A DNA stretch of 44,709 bases from an uncultured Lachnospiraceae bacterium (GTDB lineage Bacteria; Bacillota; Clostridia; Lachnospirales; Lachnospiraceae), in assembly GCA_947629545.1 (NCBI GenBank), contig CANREE010000012.1, positions 1 through 44,709 on the forward strand, written 5' to 3'. How positions within the stretch are numbered: the stretch's first letter is position 1; each line of letters starts with the position of its first letter. Positions 8,539 through 16,477 of the stretch are shown piece after piece. The translations under genes were made by a program, and so were the position numbers. The notes below the pieces were generated by a model that was given only the letters and a program-made list of their open reading frames with translations, searched no databases and had not been told where the DNA came from.

Positions 8539-8573
8539 GAAAAAAGGCCGGAGCGTCACCGCCCCGGCCTTTG
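8539..8573 (-). terminator. Rho-independent terminator of the hydrogenase operon
   Basis: Read on the minus strand, AAAGGCCGG and CCGGCCTTTTTT form a GC-rich stem ending in six T, about 20 bp past the hydA stop codon. Confidence 0.85.
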
Positions 8574-8594
8574 CCCTGCTTAATGAGTTCCTTC

Positions 8595-10343
8595 TCAGAT
8601 CTCATTAACCTTTCTCTTAATATAACTCGTGTGCAGCAAATGATGCGCCTTCTCACTCCCAGGCTTCCCAAGGTAGGTCGCGTAGAGCTCCTTGATCGCC
8701 GGATTCTCATGGGACTTGCGGATCGGCATGCCGGCATCCGCATCGTACAGCACTTTCGCGCGCAGGCCGCGGATATCCACGGTGTTGCGCACATAACCGG
8801 GCTGCTGGGGCTGTCCGCCGCCGTTGACGCAGCCGCCGGGGCATCCCATGATCTCGATGAAGTGATAGTTGGCTTCGCCGGATTTCACCTTGTTCAGAAG
8901 CTCGCGGGCGTTGGCCAGGCCGGACGCCACGGCTACCTTCACATCCAGGTCGCCGACCTTGTAGGTAGCTTCCTTGATGCCCTGGATGCCGCGAACCTCG
9001 GTGAAGTCCAGATGCTCAAGCTCCTGTCCCGTCAGCGTCTCCACCGCCGTACGCAGAGCAGCCTCCATAACGCCGCCGGTCGCACCGAAGATGACGCCTG
9101 CGCCGGTGGAAATGCCCAGCGGCTCGTCAAACTTCTCGTCCGGAAGATCGTTGAACTTGATGCCGACCTTCTTGATCATGCGGGCCAGCTCTCTGGTGGT
9201 CAGGGTGTAGTCCATATCCGGAACGCCGTTAGCGGCCTCATCCGGACGGTTGATCTCGAACTTTTTCGCCGTACACGGCATGATGGATACGGATACGATA
9301 TCCTTCGGATCCAGCCCTTCCTTCTCCGCGTAGTAGGACTTGGCGATTGCGCCGAACATCTGCTGCGGGGACTTGCAGGTGGACAGGTTCTCGGTCATAT
9401 CCGGGAAATAATGCTCGCAGTACTTGACCCAGCCCGGGGAGCAGGAGGTGATCATCGGCAGCACGCCGCCGTTCTGCACTCTCTCTACGAACTCGTTGGC
9501 CTCTTCCATGATGGTCAGGTCAGCGCCGAAGTCGGTATCAAATACCTTGTCGAAGCCGATGCGGCGAAGGGCGGCAGCCATCTTGCCCTCGACGTTGGTG
9601 CCGATGGGATAGCCGAATTCCTCGCCCAGTCCGGCGCGGACAGCCGGAGCGGTCTGCACGATCACGTGCTTCGCCGGATCCGCGATTGCAGCCAGGACTT
9701 CGTCGATCTGGGACTTCTCCTGAAGAGCGCCGGTGGGGCAGACAGCGATACACTGGCCGCAGGATACGCAGCTTGTCTCGCCGAGGCCCATCTCAAAGGC
9801 GGAGCCGATGGCGGTCTTGAAGCCGCGGTTGTTGGCGCCGATGACGCCGATTCCCTGGTTCTTCTCGCAGACGGCCACGCAGCGGCGGCACAGGATGCAC
9901 TTGCTGTTGTCGCGGATCATATGAGCCGCGGAATCATCGATCTCCGACGGGGTCTTCTCGCCGGCGTAGAAATTTGCGTCGTCCACGCCCAGCTCCTTGG
10001 CCAGAACCTGCAGCTCGCAGTTTCCGCTGCGCACGCAGGAGAGGCAGCTGCAGTTGTGGTTGGAAAGCAGCAGCTGAAGGGTCTTCTTGCGGGACTCCAG
10101 CACCTTCGGGGTGTTGGTCCATACTTCCATGCCCTCGTTGATCGGATAGACGCAGGAGGTAACCAGGCTCTTAGCGCCCTTCACCTCGACGATACAGATG
10201 CGGCAGGCGCCGATCTCGTTGATATCCTTCAGGAAGCAGAGGGTAGGAATCTCGATATGGGCAAGCCGTGCGGCTTCCAGAATGGTAGAACCTGCCGGAG
10301 CGCTGACTGCCATGCCGTTAATTTTCAGATTAATATTCGCCAT
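8595..10343 (-). CDS. hydA: [FeFe] hydrogenase catalytic subunit of a bifurcating HydABC/Hnd complex
   Basis: This 582-residue enzyme catalyses reversible H2 production or oxidation, coupled in this complex to ferredoxin and NAD(P)H. It has an N-terminal [2Fe-2S] domain (about 1-80; CFLKDINEIGACRIC), a His-Cys3 [4Fe-4S] region (HNCSCLSCVRSGNC), two [4Fe-4S] ferredoxin motifs (CILCRRCVAVC, CVSCGQCIAVC), and an H-cluster domain from about 225. Signature L1 reads TSCSPGW, L2 MPCTAKKFE and L3 EIMGCPGGCVNGGGQ. The C-terminal small subunit is fused. L1 has Ser in place of the second Cys of the classical TSCCPxW, a variant I associate with HndD-like enzymes. GGAGGAG precedes the ATG; the gene is last in its operon. 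Confidence 0.96.
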   Translation of the reverse strand: MANINLKINGMAVSAPAGSTILEAARLAHIEIPTLCFLKDINEIGACRICIVEVKGAKSLVTSCVYPINEGMEVWTNTPKVLESRKKTLQLLLSNHNCSCLSCVRSGNCELQVLAKELGVDDANFYAGEKTPSEIDDSAAHMIRDNSKCILCRRCVAVCEKNQGIGVIGANNRGFKTAIGSAFEMGLGETSCVSCGQCIAVCPTGALQEKSQIDEVLAAIADPAKHVIVQTAPAVRAGLGEEFGYPIGTNVEGKMAAALRRIGFDKVFDTDFGADLTIMEEANEFVERVQNGGVLPMITSCSPGWVKYCEHYFPDMTENLSTCKSPQQMFGAIAKSYYAEKEGLDPKDIVSVSIMPCTAKKFEINRPDEAANGVPDMDYTLTTRELARMIKKVGIKFNDLPDEKFDEPLGISTGAGVIFGATGGVMEAALRTAVETLTGQELEHLDFTEVRGIQGIKEATYKVGDLDVKVAVASGLANARELLNKVKSGEANYHFIEIMGCPGGCVNGGGQPQQPGYVRNTVDIRGLRAKVLYDADAGMPIRKSHENPAIKELYATYLGKPGSEKAHHLLHTSYIKRKVNEI

Positions 10344-10358
10344 TCCGATTCTCCTCCA

Positions 10359-12167
10359 TTACTTTTTGTAGATTGCGCTGAACTTACACTTCTCCATGCA
10401 GGCGCCGCACTTCACGCACTTGTTCGGGTCGATGGCCATTGCGGGCAGCTTCTTGCCGGGAGCCGTGTAGTCGGTCTTGGAGATAGCGCCTGCCGGACAC
10501 TGACGGGCGCACGCGCCGCAGCCGATGCACTTCTCTCTGTCGATGTTGTAGGTCAGCAGCTTCTTGCAGACGCCGGCCGGGCATCTCTTCTCCTTGATAT
10601 GGGCCTCATACTCGTCGCGGAAATAGCGCAGCGTGGAGAGCACCGGGTTGGGAGCGGTCTGGCCTAAGCCGCAGAGGGAGTTCTCTTTGATGTAGTAGCA
10701 CAGCTCCTCCAGCTTATCCAGATCTTCCATCGTCGCGTTGCCCTCGGTGATCTTCGTCAGGATCTCAAGCATACGCTTGGTACCGATACGGCAGGGAGTA
10801 CATTTGCCGCAGGACTCCTCGACGGTGAACTCCAGGAAGAACTTGGCGATGTCCACCATACAGTCGGTGTCGTCCATGACGATCAGACCGCCGGAACCCA
10901 TCATGGAGCCGATGGAGATCAGGTTGTCGTAGTCGATCGGGATGTCGAAATGCTCCGCCGGGATGCAGCCGCCGGACGGACCGCCGGTCTGGGCCGCTTT
11001 GAACTTGTGGCCTCCCGGGATGCCGCCGCCGATCTCCTCGACGACTTCGCGCAGGGTGGTTCCCATGGGAACTTCCACCAGGCCGGTGTTGTTGATCTTG
11101 CCGCCCAGGGCGAAGACCTTGGTTCCCTTGGATTTCTCGGTACCCATGGAGGCGAACCATTCCGGGCCGTTCAGGATGATCTGCGGGATGTTGGCGTAGG
11201 TCTCTACGTTATTTAAAATGGTCGGCTTGGCGAAAAGTCCCTTCACAGCCGGGAACGGAGGACGGGGCCTGGGCTCGCCGCGGTTGCCCTCGATGGAGGT
11301 CATCAGGGCGGTCTCCTCGCCGCAGACGAAAGCGCCGGCGCCAAGTCTTAAGTCGATGTCAAAATTAAATCCGGTACCGAAGATGTCGTTGCCGAGCAGT
11401 TCCATATCGCGGGCCTGCTGGATCGCGATCTTCAGACGCTGTACGGCGATCGGGTACTCGGCACGGACGTAGATATAACCCTGGCTCGCGCCGATGGCGT
11501 AGCCGGCAATGGCCATGGCTTCCAGAACCGCGTGGGGGTCGCCCTCCAGAACGGAACGGTCCATGAACGCGCCGGGGTCGCCCTCGTCGGCGTTGCAGCA
11601 GACGTACTTCTGGTCAGCGTCGTTCTGCTTCGCGAATTTCCACTTGAGGCCGGTCGGGAAACCGGCGCCGCCGCGTCCGCGGAGTCCGGAATCGAGAAGC
11701 ACCTGGATGACATCGTCGGGGGTCATCTCGGTCAGTACCTTGCCCAGGGCCTGATAGCCGCCGGTGCCGATGTACTCTTCAATGTTCTCCGGGTTGATCA
11801 CGCCGCAGTTGCGCAGGGCGATGCGGTGCTGCTTTTTATAGAAGTCGGTGTCGATCAGAGCCTTGACGCCTGCGTCGGTGACGGTCTCCTGATACAGAAG
11901 ACGGGTGACGACACGTCCCTTCAGTAAATGCTCGGAGACGATCTCCGGGATATCTTCATTCTTCACCATGGAGTAGAAGGTGGCGTCCGGGTAAATGATC
12001 ATGATCGGACCCAGCGCGCAGAGTCCATGGCAGCCGGTCTGGATGACTGCTACTTCCTGATCGAGACCGTTCTTTGCGATCTCTTCCTTCAGGGTTTCCA
12101 TAATCTGCTGGCTTCCGGAGGAAGTACATCCTGTTCCGCCGCAGACTAACACGTGTGAACGATACAT
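10359..12167 (-). CDS. hydB: NADH-binding flavoprotein subunit of the bifurcating hydrogenase (NuoF-like)
   Basis: This 602-residue protein carries the FMN and NAD(H) sites of the HydABC/Hnd complex and is the presumed bifurcation module. Domains in order: an N-terminal thioredoxin-like [2Fe-2S] domain (CGGTGCTSSG ... CHGLC), the NuoF core with the glycine-rich GRGGAGFPTG and CNADEGDPGAF nucleotide/FMN motifs, an SLBB segment (GGPSGGCIPAEHFD), a [4Fe-4S] site (ESCGKCTPCRIG) and two C-terminal ferredoxin motifs (CIGCGACARQC, CVKCGACMEKC). It starts 12 bp after the hndB-like stop and ends 15 bp before hydA, with AGGAGGAG upstream of ATG 12167. Length and order match the family. Confidence 0.95.
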   Translation of the reverse strand: MYRSHVLVCGGTGCTSSGSQQIMETLKEEIAKNGLDQEVAVIQTGCHGLCALGPIMIIYPDATFYSMVKNEDIPEIVSEHLLKGRVVTRLLYQETVTDAGVKALIDTDFYKKQHRIALRNCGVINPENIEEYIGTGGYQALGKVLTEMTPDDVIQVLLDSGLRGRGGAGFPTGLKWKFAKQNDADQKYVCCNADEGDPGAFMDRSVLEGDPHAVLEAMAIAGYAIGASQGYIYVRAEYPIAVQRLKIAIQQARDMELLGNDIFGTGFNFDIDLRLGAGAFVCGEETALMTSIEGNRGEPRPRPPFPAVKGLFAKPTILNNVETYANIPQIILNGPEWFASMGTEKSKGTKVFALGGKINNTGLVEVPMGTTLREVVEEIGGGIPGGHKFKAAQTGGPSGGCIPAEHFDIPIDYDNLISIGSMMGSGGLIVMDDTDCMVDIAKFFLEFTVEESCGKCTPCRIGTKRMLEILTKITEGNATMEDLDKLEELCYYIKENSLCGLGQTAPNPVLSTLRYFRDEYEAHIKEKRCPAGVCKKLLTYNIDREKCIGCGACARQCPAGAISKTDYTAPGKKLPAMAIDPNKCVKCGACMEKCKFSAIYKK

Positions 12168-12179
12168 CTGGTCTCCTCC

Positions 12180-12557
12180 TTATTTGATTCCTGCTGAACT
12201 TAAGGTGTATTTCTCTACCACATGACCGCCGATCAGATGTCTCTCCAGTACCTCTTCTGCCTTCTCAGGGGTCATCTTGATGTAGGTTACCTTGTCTTTG
12301 CCGGGCTCCATCACTTCCACTATGGGCTCATACTGGCACAGGCCGATGCAGCCGGTCTGGGTGACCGCGATCTTGTCGGTCAGCTTCCTCTCCTGGACCA
12401 GATTGGACAGCGTGGTCAGGACGGGGCGTGCTCCGCTTGCGATGCCGCAGGTGGCCATGCCGACCATCACGCGGATGTGGTCGTGGTCTTCGCCGCGAAG
12501 GCTGACCTGGCTCTGCATTTTCTCACGAATCGCTTTTAATTCTGCAAGAGATTTCAT
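12180..12557 (-). CDS. Small thioredoxin-like [2Fe-2S] ferredoxin (HndB-like hydrogenase accessory subunit)
   Basis: This 125-residue protein has one thioredoxin-like ferredoxin domain with four cysteines: one in VGMATCGIASGA and the others in QTGCIGLCQYEP and nearby. It corresponds to the fourth subunit gene (hndB type) often found between hydC and hydB, and probably relays electrons in the complex. In HydB the same fold is also fused at the N-terminus. The start was set at ATG 12557 because GGAGG occupies 12563-12567, five bases upstream; an in-frame ATG at 12569 overlaps that ribosome site. The gap to the preceding ATPase gene is short. Confidence 0.85.
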   Translation of the reverse strand: MKSLAELKAIREKMQSQVSLRGEDHDHIRVMVGMATCGIASGARPVLTTLSNLVQERKLTDKIAVTQTGCIGLCQYEPIVEVMEPGKDKVTYIKMTPEKAEEVLERHLIGGHVVEKYTLSSAGIK

Positions 12558-12578
12558 CATTACCTCCATATCCGGCGC

Positions 12579-13136
12579 CTAATAAACGGCGCCTCCATCA
12601 GTTTCGAGTTTATTTTCCTTCAGATAATCAAGTATGTACGCAGATACCTCCGGTTCCGAAAACGGAACGTCTCCCAGAATCTCCTTGAATTCCCTGGTGT
12701 CCAGCGTAAATTCCTTCCCGTTATAGCGGTAACGGTAGAGAAAATCCGTCTCCGGGTGGTAGACGACCAGCGTGTGGATCGTCGTGCTGATGTCGCCTAA
12801 GGGCATACGGTCGATGTGCGACAGGATAAAGATCGCTTTCACCGTGGTGCCCGCGCCCGCCTCGGACTCGATGGAGAAGCTTCCGCCGGTGCTTTCCGCC
12901 GCAAGCTTGAAGAACGGAACGCCCAGGCCCACCTTCCGGGTGGTGCGGCTCGTGAAAAACGGGTCCGTGACCCGCTCCACCTGCTCCGGCGTCATGCCGC
13001 AGCCGTTGTCGGCGATGGTGACGGTCAGCTCGTCGGCCGCGAAATCCGCGTCCACCGTGATTTCGACCAGCGTCGCCTTCGCCTTGGTGGAATTCTCCGC
13101 CACATCCAGGATATTCAGGGAAATTTCGGTCATCAT
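12579..13136 (-). CDS. GHKL-fold ATPase in the hydrogenase operon
   Basis: This 185-residue protein has a histidine-kinase-like ATPase domain over about 1-110: N-box SLNILDVAENSTKAKA, G1 IADNGCGM, and a G2-like VGLGVPFFKLAAE. There is no phosphoacceptor domain and no membrane segment. The last 70 residues (from about 115) match nothing I recognise. Its place between hydC and the hndB-like gene is a recurrent arrangement in clostridial hydrogenase operons, but its role is not established; regulation or maturation are guesses. No Shine-Dalgarno is visible: the sequence just before the ATG is AACCTCCT, which is anti-Shine-Dalgarno-like, so translational coupling to hydC (15 bp upstream) is likely. 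Confidence 0.85.
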   Translation of the reverse strand: MMTEISLNILDVAENSTKAKATLVEITVDADFAADELTVTIADNGCGMTPEQVERVTDPFFTSRTTRKVGLGVPFFKLAAESTGGSFSIESEAGAGTTVKAIFILSHIDRMPLGDISTTIHTLVVYHPETDFLYRYRYNGKEFTLDTREFKEILGDVPFSEPEVSAYILDYLKENKLETDGGAVY

Positions 13137-13151
13137 AGGAGGTTACCCGTG

Positions 13152-13646
13152 TTATTCATACTTGGCCAGGATACCCGCAACATCGTCGGGAACCAGACGT
13201 CCGTAAACCTCGTCATTGATCATCATGACGGGGGCAAGGCCGCATGCGCCTACGCAGCGGCAGGAATCCAGCGAGAACTTCCCGTCAGGGGTGCACTCTC
13301 CGCCGGAGATGCCTAAAAGTTGCTGAATCTTGTCATAGACAGAGCCAGAACCCTTGACGTAGCAGGCGGTTCCCAGGCAGACAGAGATCTGATACTTGCC
13401 CTTGGGCTGAAGTGCGAACTGGGCGTAGAACGTGGCCACGCCGTAGATCTTCTCCAGAGGAATGCCGGTCTCGTCGGAAATCATGGTCTGGACTTCGATG
13501 GGGAGATAACCGTAGATCTCCTGCGCATGCTGCATGATGGGCATCAATGCGCCTTTTGTATCTTTCAGCTCGGCGATGACCTTCTTAAGAGCAGCTTCCT
13601 GCTCCGGCGTGCCTCTGAAAGGTACAGTTTCTTTCTTAGAAGCCAT
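13152..13646 (-). CDS. hydC: NuoE-like [2Fe-2S] subunit of the bifurcating hydrogenase
   Basis: This 164-residue protein belongs to the 24-kDa subunit family of complex I. It has an N-terminal helical bundle (about 1-80; MQHAQEIYGYLPIEV) and a thioredoxin-like [2Fe-2S] domain with ligands in VCLGTACYVKGS and SCRCVGACGLAPVM. It transfers electrons between HydB flavin chemistry and HydA. It is the first gene of a five-gene operon (hydC, ATPase, hndB-like, hydB, hydA). AGGAGG lies 7-8 bases before ATG 13646. The promoter lies in the 252-bp divergent interval; several AT-rich hexamers fit only partly, so I do not assign boxes. Confidence 0.95.
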   Translation of the reverse strand: MASKKETVPFRGTPEQEAALKKVIAELKDTKGALMPIMQHAQEIYGYLPIEVQTMISDETGIPLEKIYGVATFYAQFALQPKGKYQISVCLGTACYVKGSGSVYDKIQQLLGISGGECTPDGKFSLDSCRCVGACGLAPVMMINDEVYGRLVPDDVAGILAKYE

Positions 13647-13807
13647 GTTTAATCCTCCTCTAAATAGTAATGCCTTACAACGTGTTAGTATTTTATCATG
13701 TAATTGACAAAAAATCTACAAAAATTATTTGCCAAAATGAATTCTTTTCAAAAAAGCATGATCGGCGGGAATTTTCCGGGACGCGCCGTATAAATGTGTG
13801 AAATATG

Positions 13808-13836
13808 TTGAAAAATCCGGCCGCAGATGGTATTCT
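13808..13836 (+). promoter_or_regulatory. Promoter of the sensory H-domain operon
   Basis: TTGAAA (13808-13813) and TATTCT (13831-13836) are separated by 17 bp, about 60 bp before the first gene. It lies in the interval shared with the divergent hydC operon, so one bound regulator could control both. Confidence 0.65.
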
Positions 13837-13898
13837 ATTCGTATAAGTTTTCATTTTGATGCGCGGATCGATTATTAAATTTGATGGAGGAGGATCTT

Positions 13899-14246
13899 AT
13901 GACAGTCAGGGATGCGATGAATGTACTGGGCGCCAGGGTGCTGGTGGGCGAGGAGAATCTGGACCGGGAGGTGAAAAGCGCCTGCGGGTCGGATATGATG
14001 AGCGACGTGCTCGCGTTTTCGAAGGATCATTCGATCCTGCTTACCGGACTCTGCAATCCGCAGGTGATCCGCACGGCGGAGATGCTGGATATTGTGTGCA
14101 TCATCTTCGTGCGGGGCAAGAAGCCGGATCAGACGATCTTAGACATGGCTGCGGAGCGCGATCTGGTGGTGCTTGAAACGGGGCACCGGATGTTCTCATC
14201 CTGCGGACTTTTATATCAGGCGGGACTTCACGGAGGTGCGATTTAA
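13899..14246 (+). CDS. DRTGG-domain protein (first copy)
   Basis: This 115-residue soluble protein resembles the DRTGG domain found in phosphotransacetylases, in CBS-associated proteins and near HPr-kinase-like proteins. Recognisable text is LLTGLCNPQVIRTAEMLDI and IIFVRGKKPDQTILDMA. The molecular function is unknown; ligand sensing is suspected for the family. ATG 13899 follows GGAGGAGG closely; an in-frame ATG at 13881 has no ribosome site. It heads a five-gene operon and its stop codon overlaps the next start by one base. A second DRTGG protein lies three genes on. Confidence 0.8.
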   Translation: MTVRDAMNVLGARVLVGEENLDREVKSACGSDMMSDVLAFSKDHSILLTGLCNPQVIRTAEMLDIVCIIFVRGKKPDQTILDMAAERDLVVLETGHRMFSSCGLLYQAGLHGGAI

Positions 14247-14668
14247 TGGCTGATGCGATTCGTTTGACCTATGAGATATCTCCGGATGACTTCACCAGGG
14301 CCGGCGAAGCGAGCAGCGACGTAAAGAGCAAGTTAAAGCGTCTTGGCGTGCCGCCGGAGGCGATCCGCAAGGTCTCTATTGCCATGTACGAGGGGGAGAT
14401 CAACATGGTGATCCACGCGGAGGGCGGCAAGATCACGGTGGAGATCACGCCGGAGAAGATCCTGATGATCCTGGCGGACAAGGGCCCCGGGATCCCGGAT
14501 ATCGAGCAGGCCATGCAGGCCGGCTGGTCCACTGCGCCGGACGAGGTGCGCTCACTGGGCTTCGGCGCCGGCATGGGACTGCCGAACATGAAGAAGTATA
14601 CGGACGAAATGAAGATCGATACGGTGATCGGAGTGGGGACGACGATCACGATGGTGGTGAATATCTGA
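14246..14668 (+). CDS. Anti-sigma/RsbW-like GHKL ATPase
   Basis: This 140-residue stand-alone ATPase domain belongs to the serine-kinase/anti-sigma class. N-box IAMYEGEINMVIHA, G1 ILADKGPGIPDI and G2 GFGAGMGLPNMKKY are all present. It has no membrane segment. Such proteins bind partner proteins or phosphorylate anti-anti-sigma factors, but no sigma factor or STAS protein is encoded nearby. It is the second GHKL ATPase at this locus; the other is in the divergent hyd operon. The start ATG overlaps the preceding TAA, which implies coupling. Confidence 0.85.
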   Translation: MADAIRLTYEISPDDFTRAGEASSDVKSKLKRLGVPPEAIRKVSIAMYEGEINMVIHAEGGKITVEITPEKILMILADKGPGIPDIEQAMQAGWSTAPDEVRSLGFGAGMGLPNMKKYTDEMKIDTVIGVGTTITMVVNI

Positions 14669-14690
14669 GGCGAGATAGAGGGGTGATCGT

Positions 14691-16088
14691 TTGGATAAGT
14701 TTTATCATTCTGTGAGACTGGATCCGGAGCTGTGCAAGGGCTGCATCAACTGCATCAAGCGCTGTCCGACGCAGGCGATCCGGGTGCGGAACGGCAAGGC
14801 GCAGATCAACAGCAAGTTCTGTATCGACTGCGGCGAGTGTATCCGGATCTGTCCGCACCACGCGAAGAAGGCGACTTATGATAAGCTGGATACGATCAAA
14901 CAGTATGAGTACACGGTGGCGCTGCCGGCGCCTTCCCTGTACAGCCAGTTCAACAATCTGGATGACGTGAATATTGTATTGAACGGCCTGAAGCTGATGG
15001 GGTTCGACGATGTGTTTGAAGTGAGCGCGGCGGCGGAGATCGTCAGCGAGGCGACCAGGACCTATATCAAACAGCATCAGGGCGACCTGCCGCTGATCAG
15101 CACGGCCTGCCCGTCGGTGGTCCGGCTGATCCGCGTGCGGTTCCCGAACCTGATCGAGCATCTGCTGCCGATCAATCCGCCGATCGAGGTGGCGGCCTGC
15201 ATGGCGGCGGAGAAGGCGATGAAGGAGACCGGGCTTCCCAGAGAGAAGATCGGGATCATTTTCATTTCGCCGTGCCCGTCCAAGGTGACCTATGTGCAGG
15301 CGCCGCTCGGCACGGAGAAGAGCCAGGTGGATAAGGTGCTGGCGATCAAGGATGTGTATCCGCAGCTGCTGACGTATATGAAGGCTGTAGGCAGCGAGGC
15401 GGAGGAGGTCAGCACTTCCGGCAAGATCGGCATCAGCTGGGGCAGCAGCGGCGGCGAGGCCAGCGGTCTTTTTACGGAGAGCTATCTGGCGGCGGACGGA
15501 ATCGAGAACGTGATCCGGGTTCTGGAGGATCTGGAGGACCAGAAGTTCACGAACCTGGAGTTCGTGGAACTGAACGCCTGCAACGGCGGCTGCATCGGCG
15601 GCGTTCTGACGGTGGAGAATCCGTATGTGGCCGAGGTGAAGTTAAAGCGCCTCCGCAAATACATGCCGGTGGCGAGACGTCATCTGGACAGCGGCGCGGA
15701 AGAGTACGTGCCGTGGACGACGGAGATCCAGTTCGAGCCGGTGTTCCGTCTGGGAGACAATGTAATGGAGAGCTTTTTCCGCCTGGAGCAGGTGGAACGC
15801 CTCTGCAAGCGCCTTCCGGGGCTGGACTGCGGCTCCTGCGGCGCGCCGACCTGCAAGGCGCTGGCGGAGGATATCGTCCGCGGCGAGGCCAGCGAGCGGG
15901 ACTGCATTTATTATCTGAGAGAGAATCTGCATAAATTGTCCCAGGAGGTGTCGGTATTGGCAGGAGATATGGCCGACGGCACCCGGGGCGGCCGGGAGGT
16001 GATCCCGGTGCTGCAGGATTATATCAAGCGGATCGCCGAGGAGATGGAATTTCTGGACGACAAGGTGAAGGATCCGGAGAATAAGTGA
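14691..16088 (+). CDS. [FeFe]-hydrogenase-like H-domain protein with sensory-type changes and C-terminal FeS domain
   Basis: This 465-residue protein has two N-terminal [4Fe-4S] motifs (Cys15/18/21/25 and Cys44/47/50/54), an H-cluster domain at about 75-345, and a C-terminal FeS domain (Cys380/383/388/405; LDCGSCGAPTC). The H-cluster ligand cysteines are retained: Cys140 in STACPS, Cys195 in SPCPSKV (with Lys198), and Cys297/Cys301 in ELNACNGGC. The residue before Cys140, normally the proton-relay Cys of TSCCP, is Ala, and the GGG of the third motif is altered. This pattern fits sensory or slow [FeFe] hydrogenases rather than catalytic ones; there is no PAS domain. TTG 14691 follows GAGGGG. 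A sensor or redox adaptor role is inferred. Confidence 0.85.
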   Translation: MDKFYHSVRLDPELCKGCINCIKRCPTQAIRVRNGKAQINSKFCIDCGECIRICPHHAKKATYDKLDTIKQYEYTVALPAPSLYSQFNNLDDVNIVLNGLKLMGFDDVFEVSAAAEIVSEATRTYIKQHQGDLPLISTACPSVVRLIRVRFPNLIEHLLPINPPIEVAACMAAEKAMKETGLPREKIGIIFISPCPSKVTYVQAPLGTEKSQVDKVLAIKDVYPQLLTYMKAVGSEAEEVSTSGKIGISWGSSGGEASGLFTESYLAADGIENVIRVLEDLEDQKFTNLEFVELNACNGGCIGGVLTVENPYVAEVKLKRLRKYMPVARRHLDSGAEEYVPWTTEIQFEPVFRLGDNVMESFFRLEQVERLCKRLPGLDCGSCGAPTCKALAEDIVRGEASERDCIYYLRENLHKLSQEVSVLAGDMADGTRGGREVIPVLQDYIKRIAEEMEFLDDKVKDPENK

Positions 16089-16139
16089 TCTGAAGTGGCG
16101 GTAACGCATTCGGACATAGAAGAGAAGGAGGTATGCGAT

Positions 16140-16469
16140 TTGACAGTACAGCAGCTGATCGATAAGCAGTTATTCCATGTGGTCAACGCGGGCGACGATA
16201 CGGACCGGGCGGTCACGGGAGTATTCTGCTGTGACCTTTTGAGCATTGCCATGGGGAAAGCACCGGCAGACAGCGCATGGGTGACGGTGATGGGCAATGT
16301 AAATACCATCGCGGTGGCGACGCTGGCGGATGTGGCCTGCGTGATCATCGCCGAGGGAGCGGCCCTGGATGAGGTGGGCCGTACCCGCGCCAAGGAGCAG
16401 GGCGTGACGGTGCTGAGCACCGACGAGCCCATCTTTGGGGCGGCCCTGCAGATCCATGAGCTTCTGTAG
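16140..16469 (+). CDS. DRTGG-domain protein (second copy)
   Basis: This 109-residue soluble protein shares the DRTGG-like fold of the operon's first gene but only low identity (VMGNVNTIAVATLADVACVII). TTG 16140 was chosen because AAGGAGG sits 8 bases upstream (16125-16131); an in-frame GTG at 16095 precedes that ribosome site. It lies between the H-domain protein and the PHP protein, with an 8-bp gap to the latter. Function unknown; the pair of DRTGG proteins may form a heteromer. Confidence 0.75.
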   Translation: MTVQQLIDKQLFHVVNAGDDTDRAVTGVFCCDLLSIAMGKAPADSAWVTVMGNVNTIAVATLADVACVIIAEGAALDEVGRTRAKEQGVTVLSTDEPIFGAALQIHELL

Positions 16470-16477
16470 GGGAGCCT

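Noticed and set aside
8208-8583. Several short frames in the palindrome region
   Set aside because: They arise because both arms of the palindrome read similarly on both strands; no ribosome sites or domains.
8490-10667. Long open frame on the plus strand opposite hydA/hydB (725 codons)
   Set aside because: It mirrors the codon pattern of the true hydrogenase genes on the other strand, is low-complexity (Ala/Gly/His/Leu-rich) and has no recognisable domain.
13680-13740. Rex or FNR-type site before hydC
   Set aside because: TTGTCAATTACATGATAA matches only the left half of the Rex consensus; the right half does not fit.
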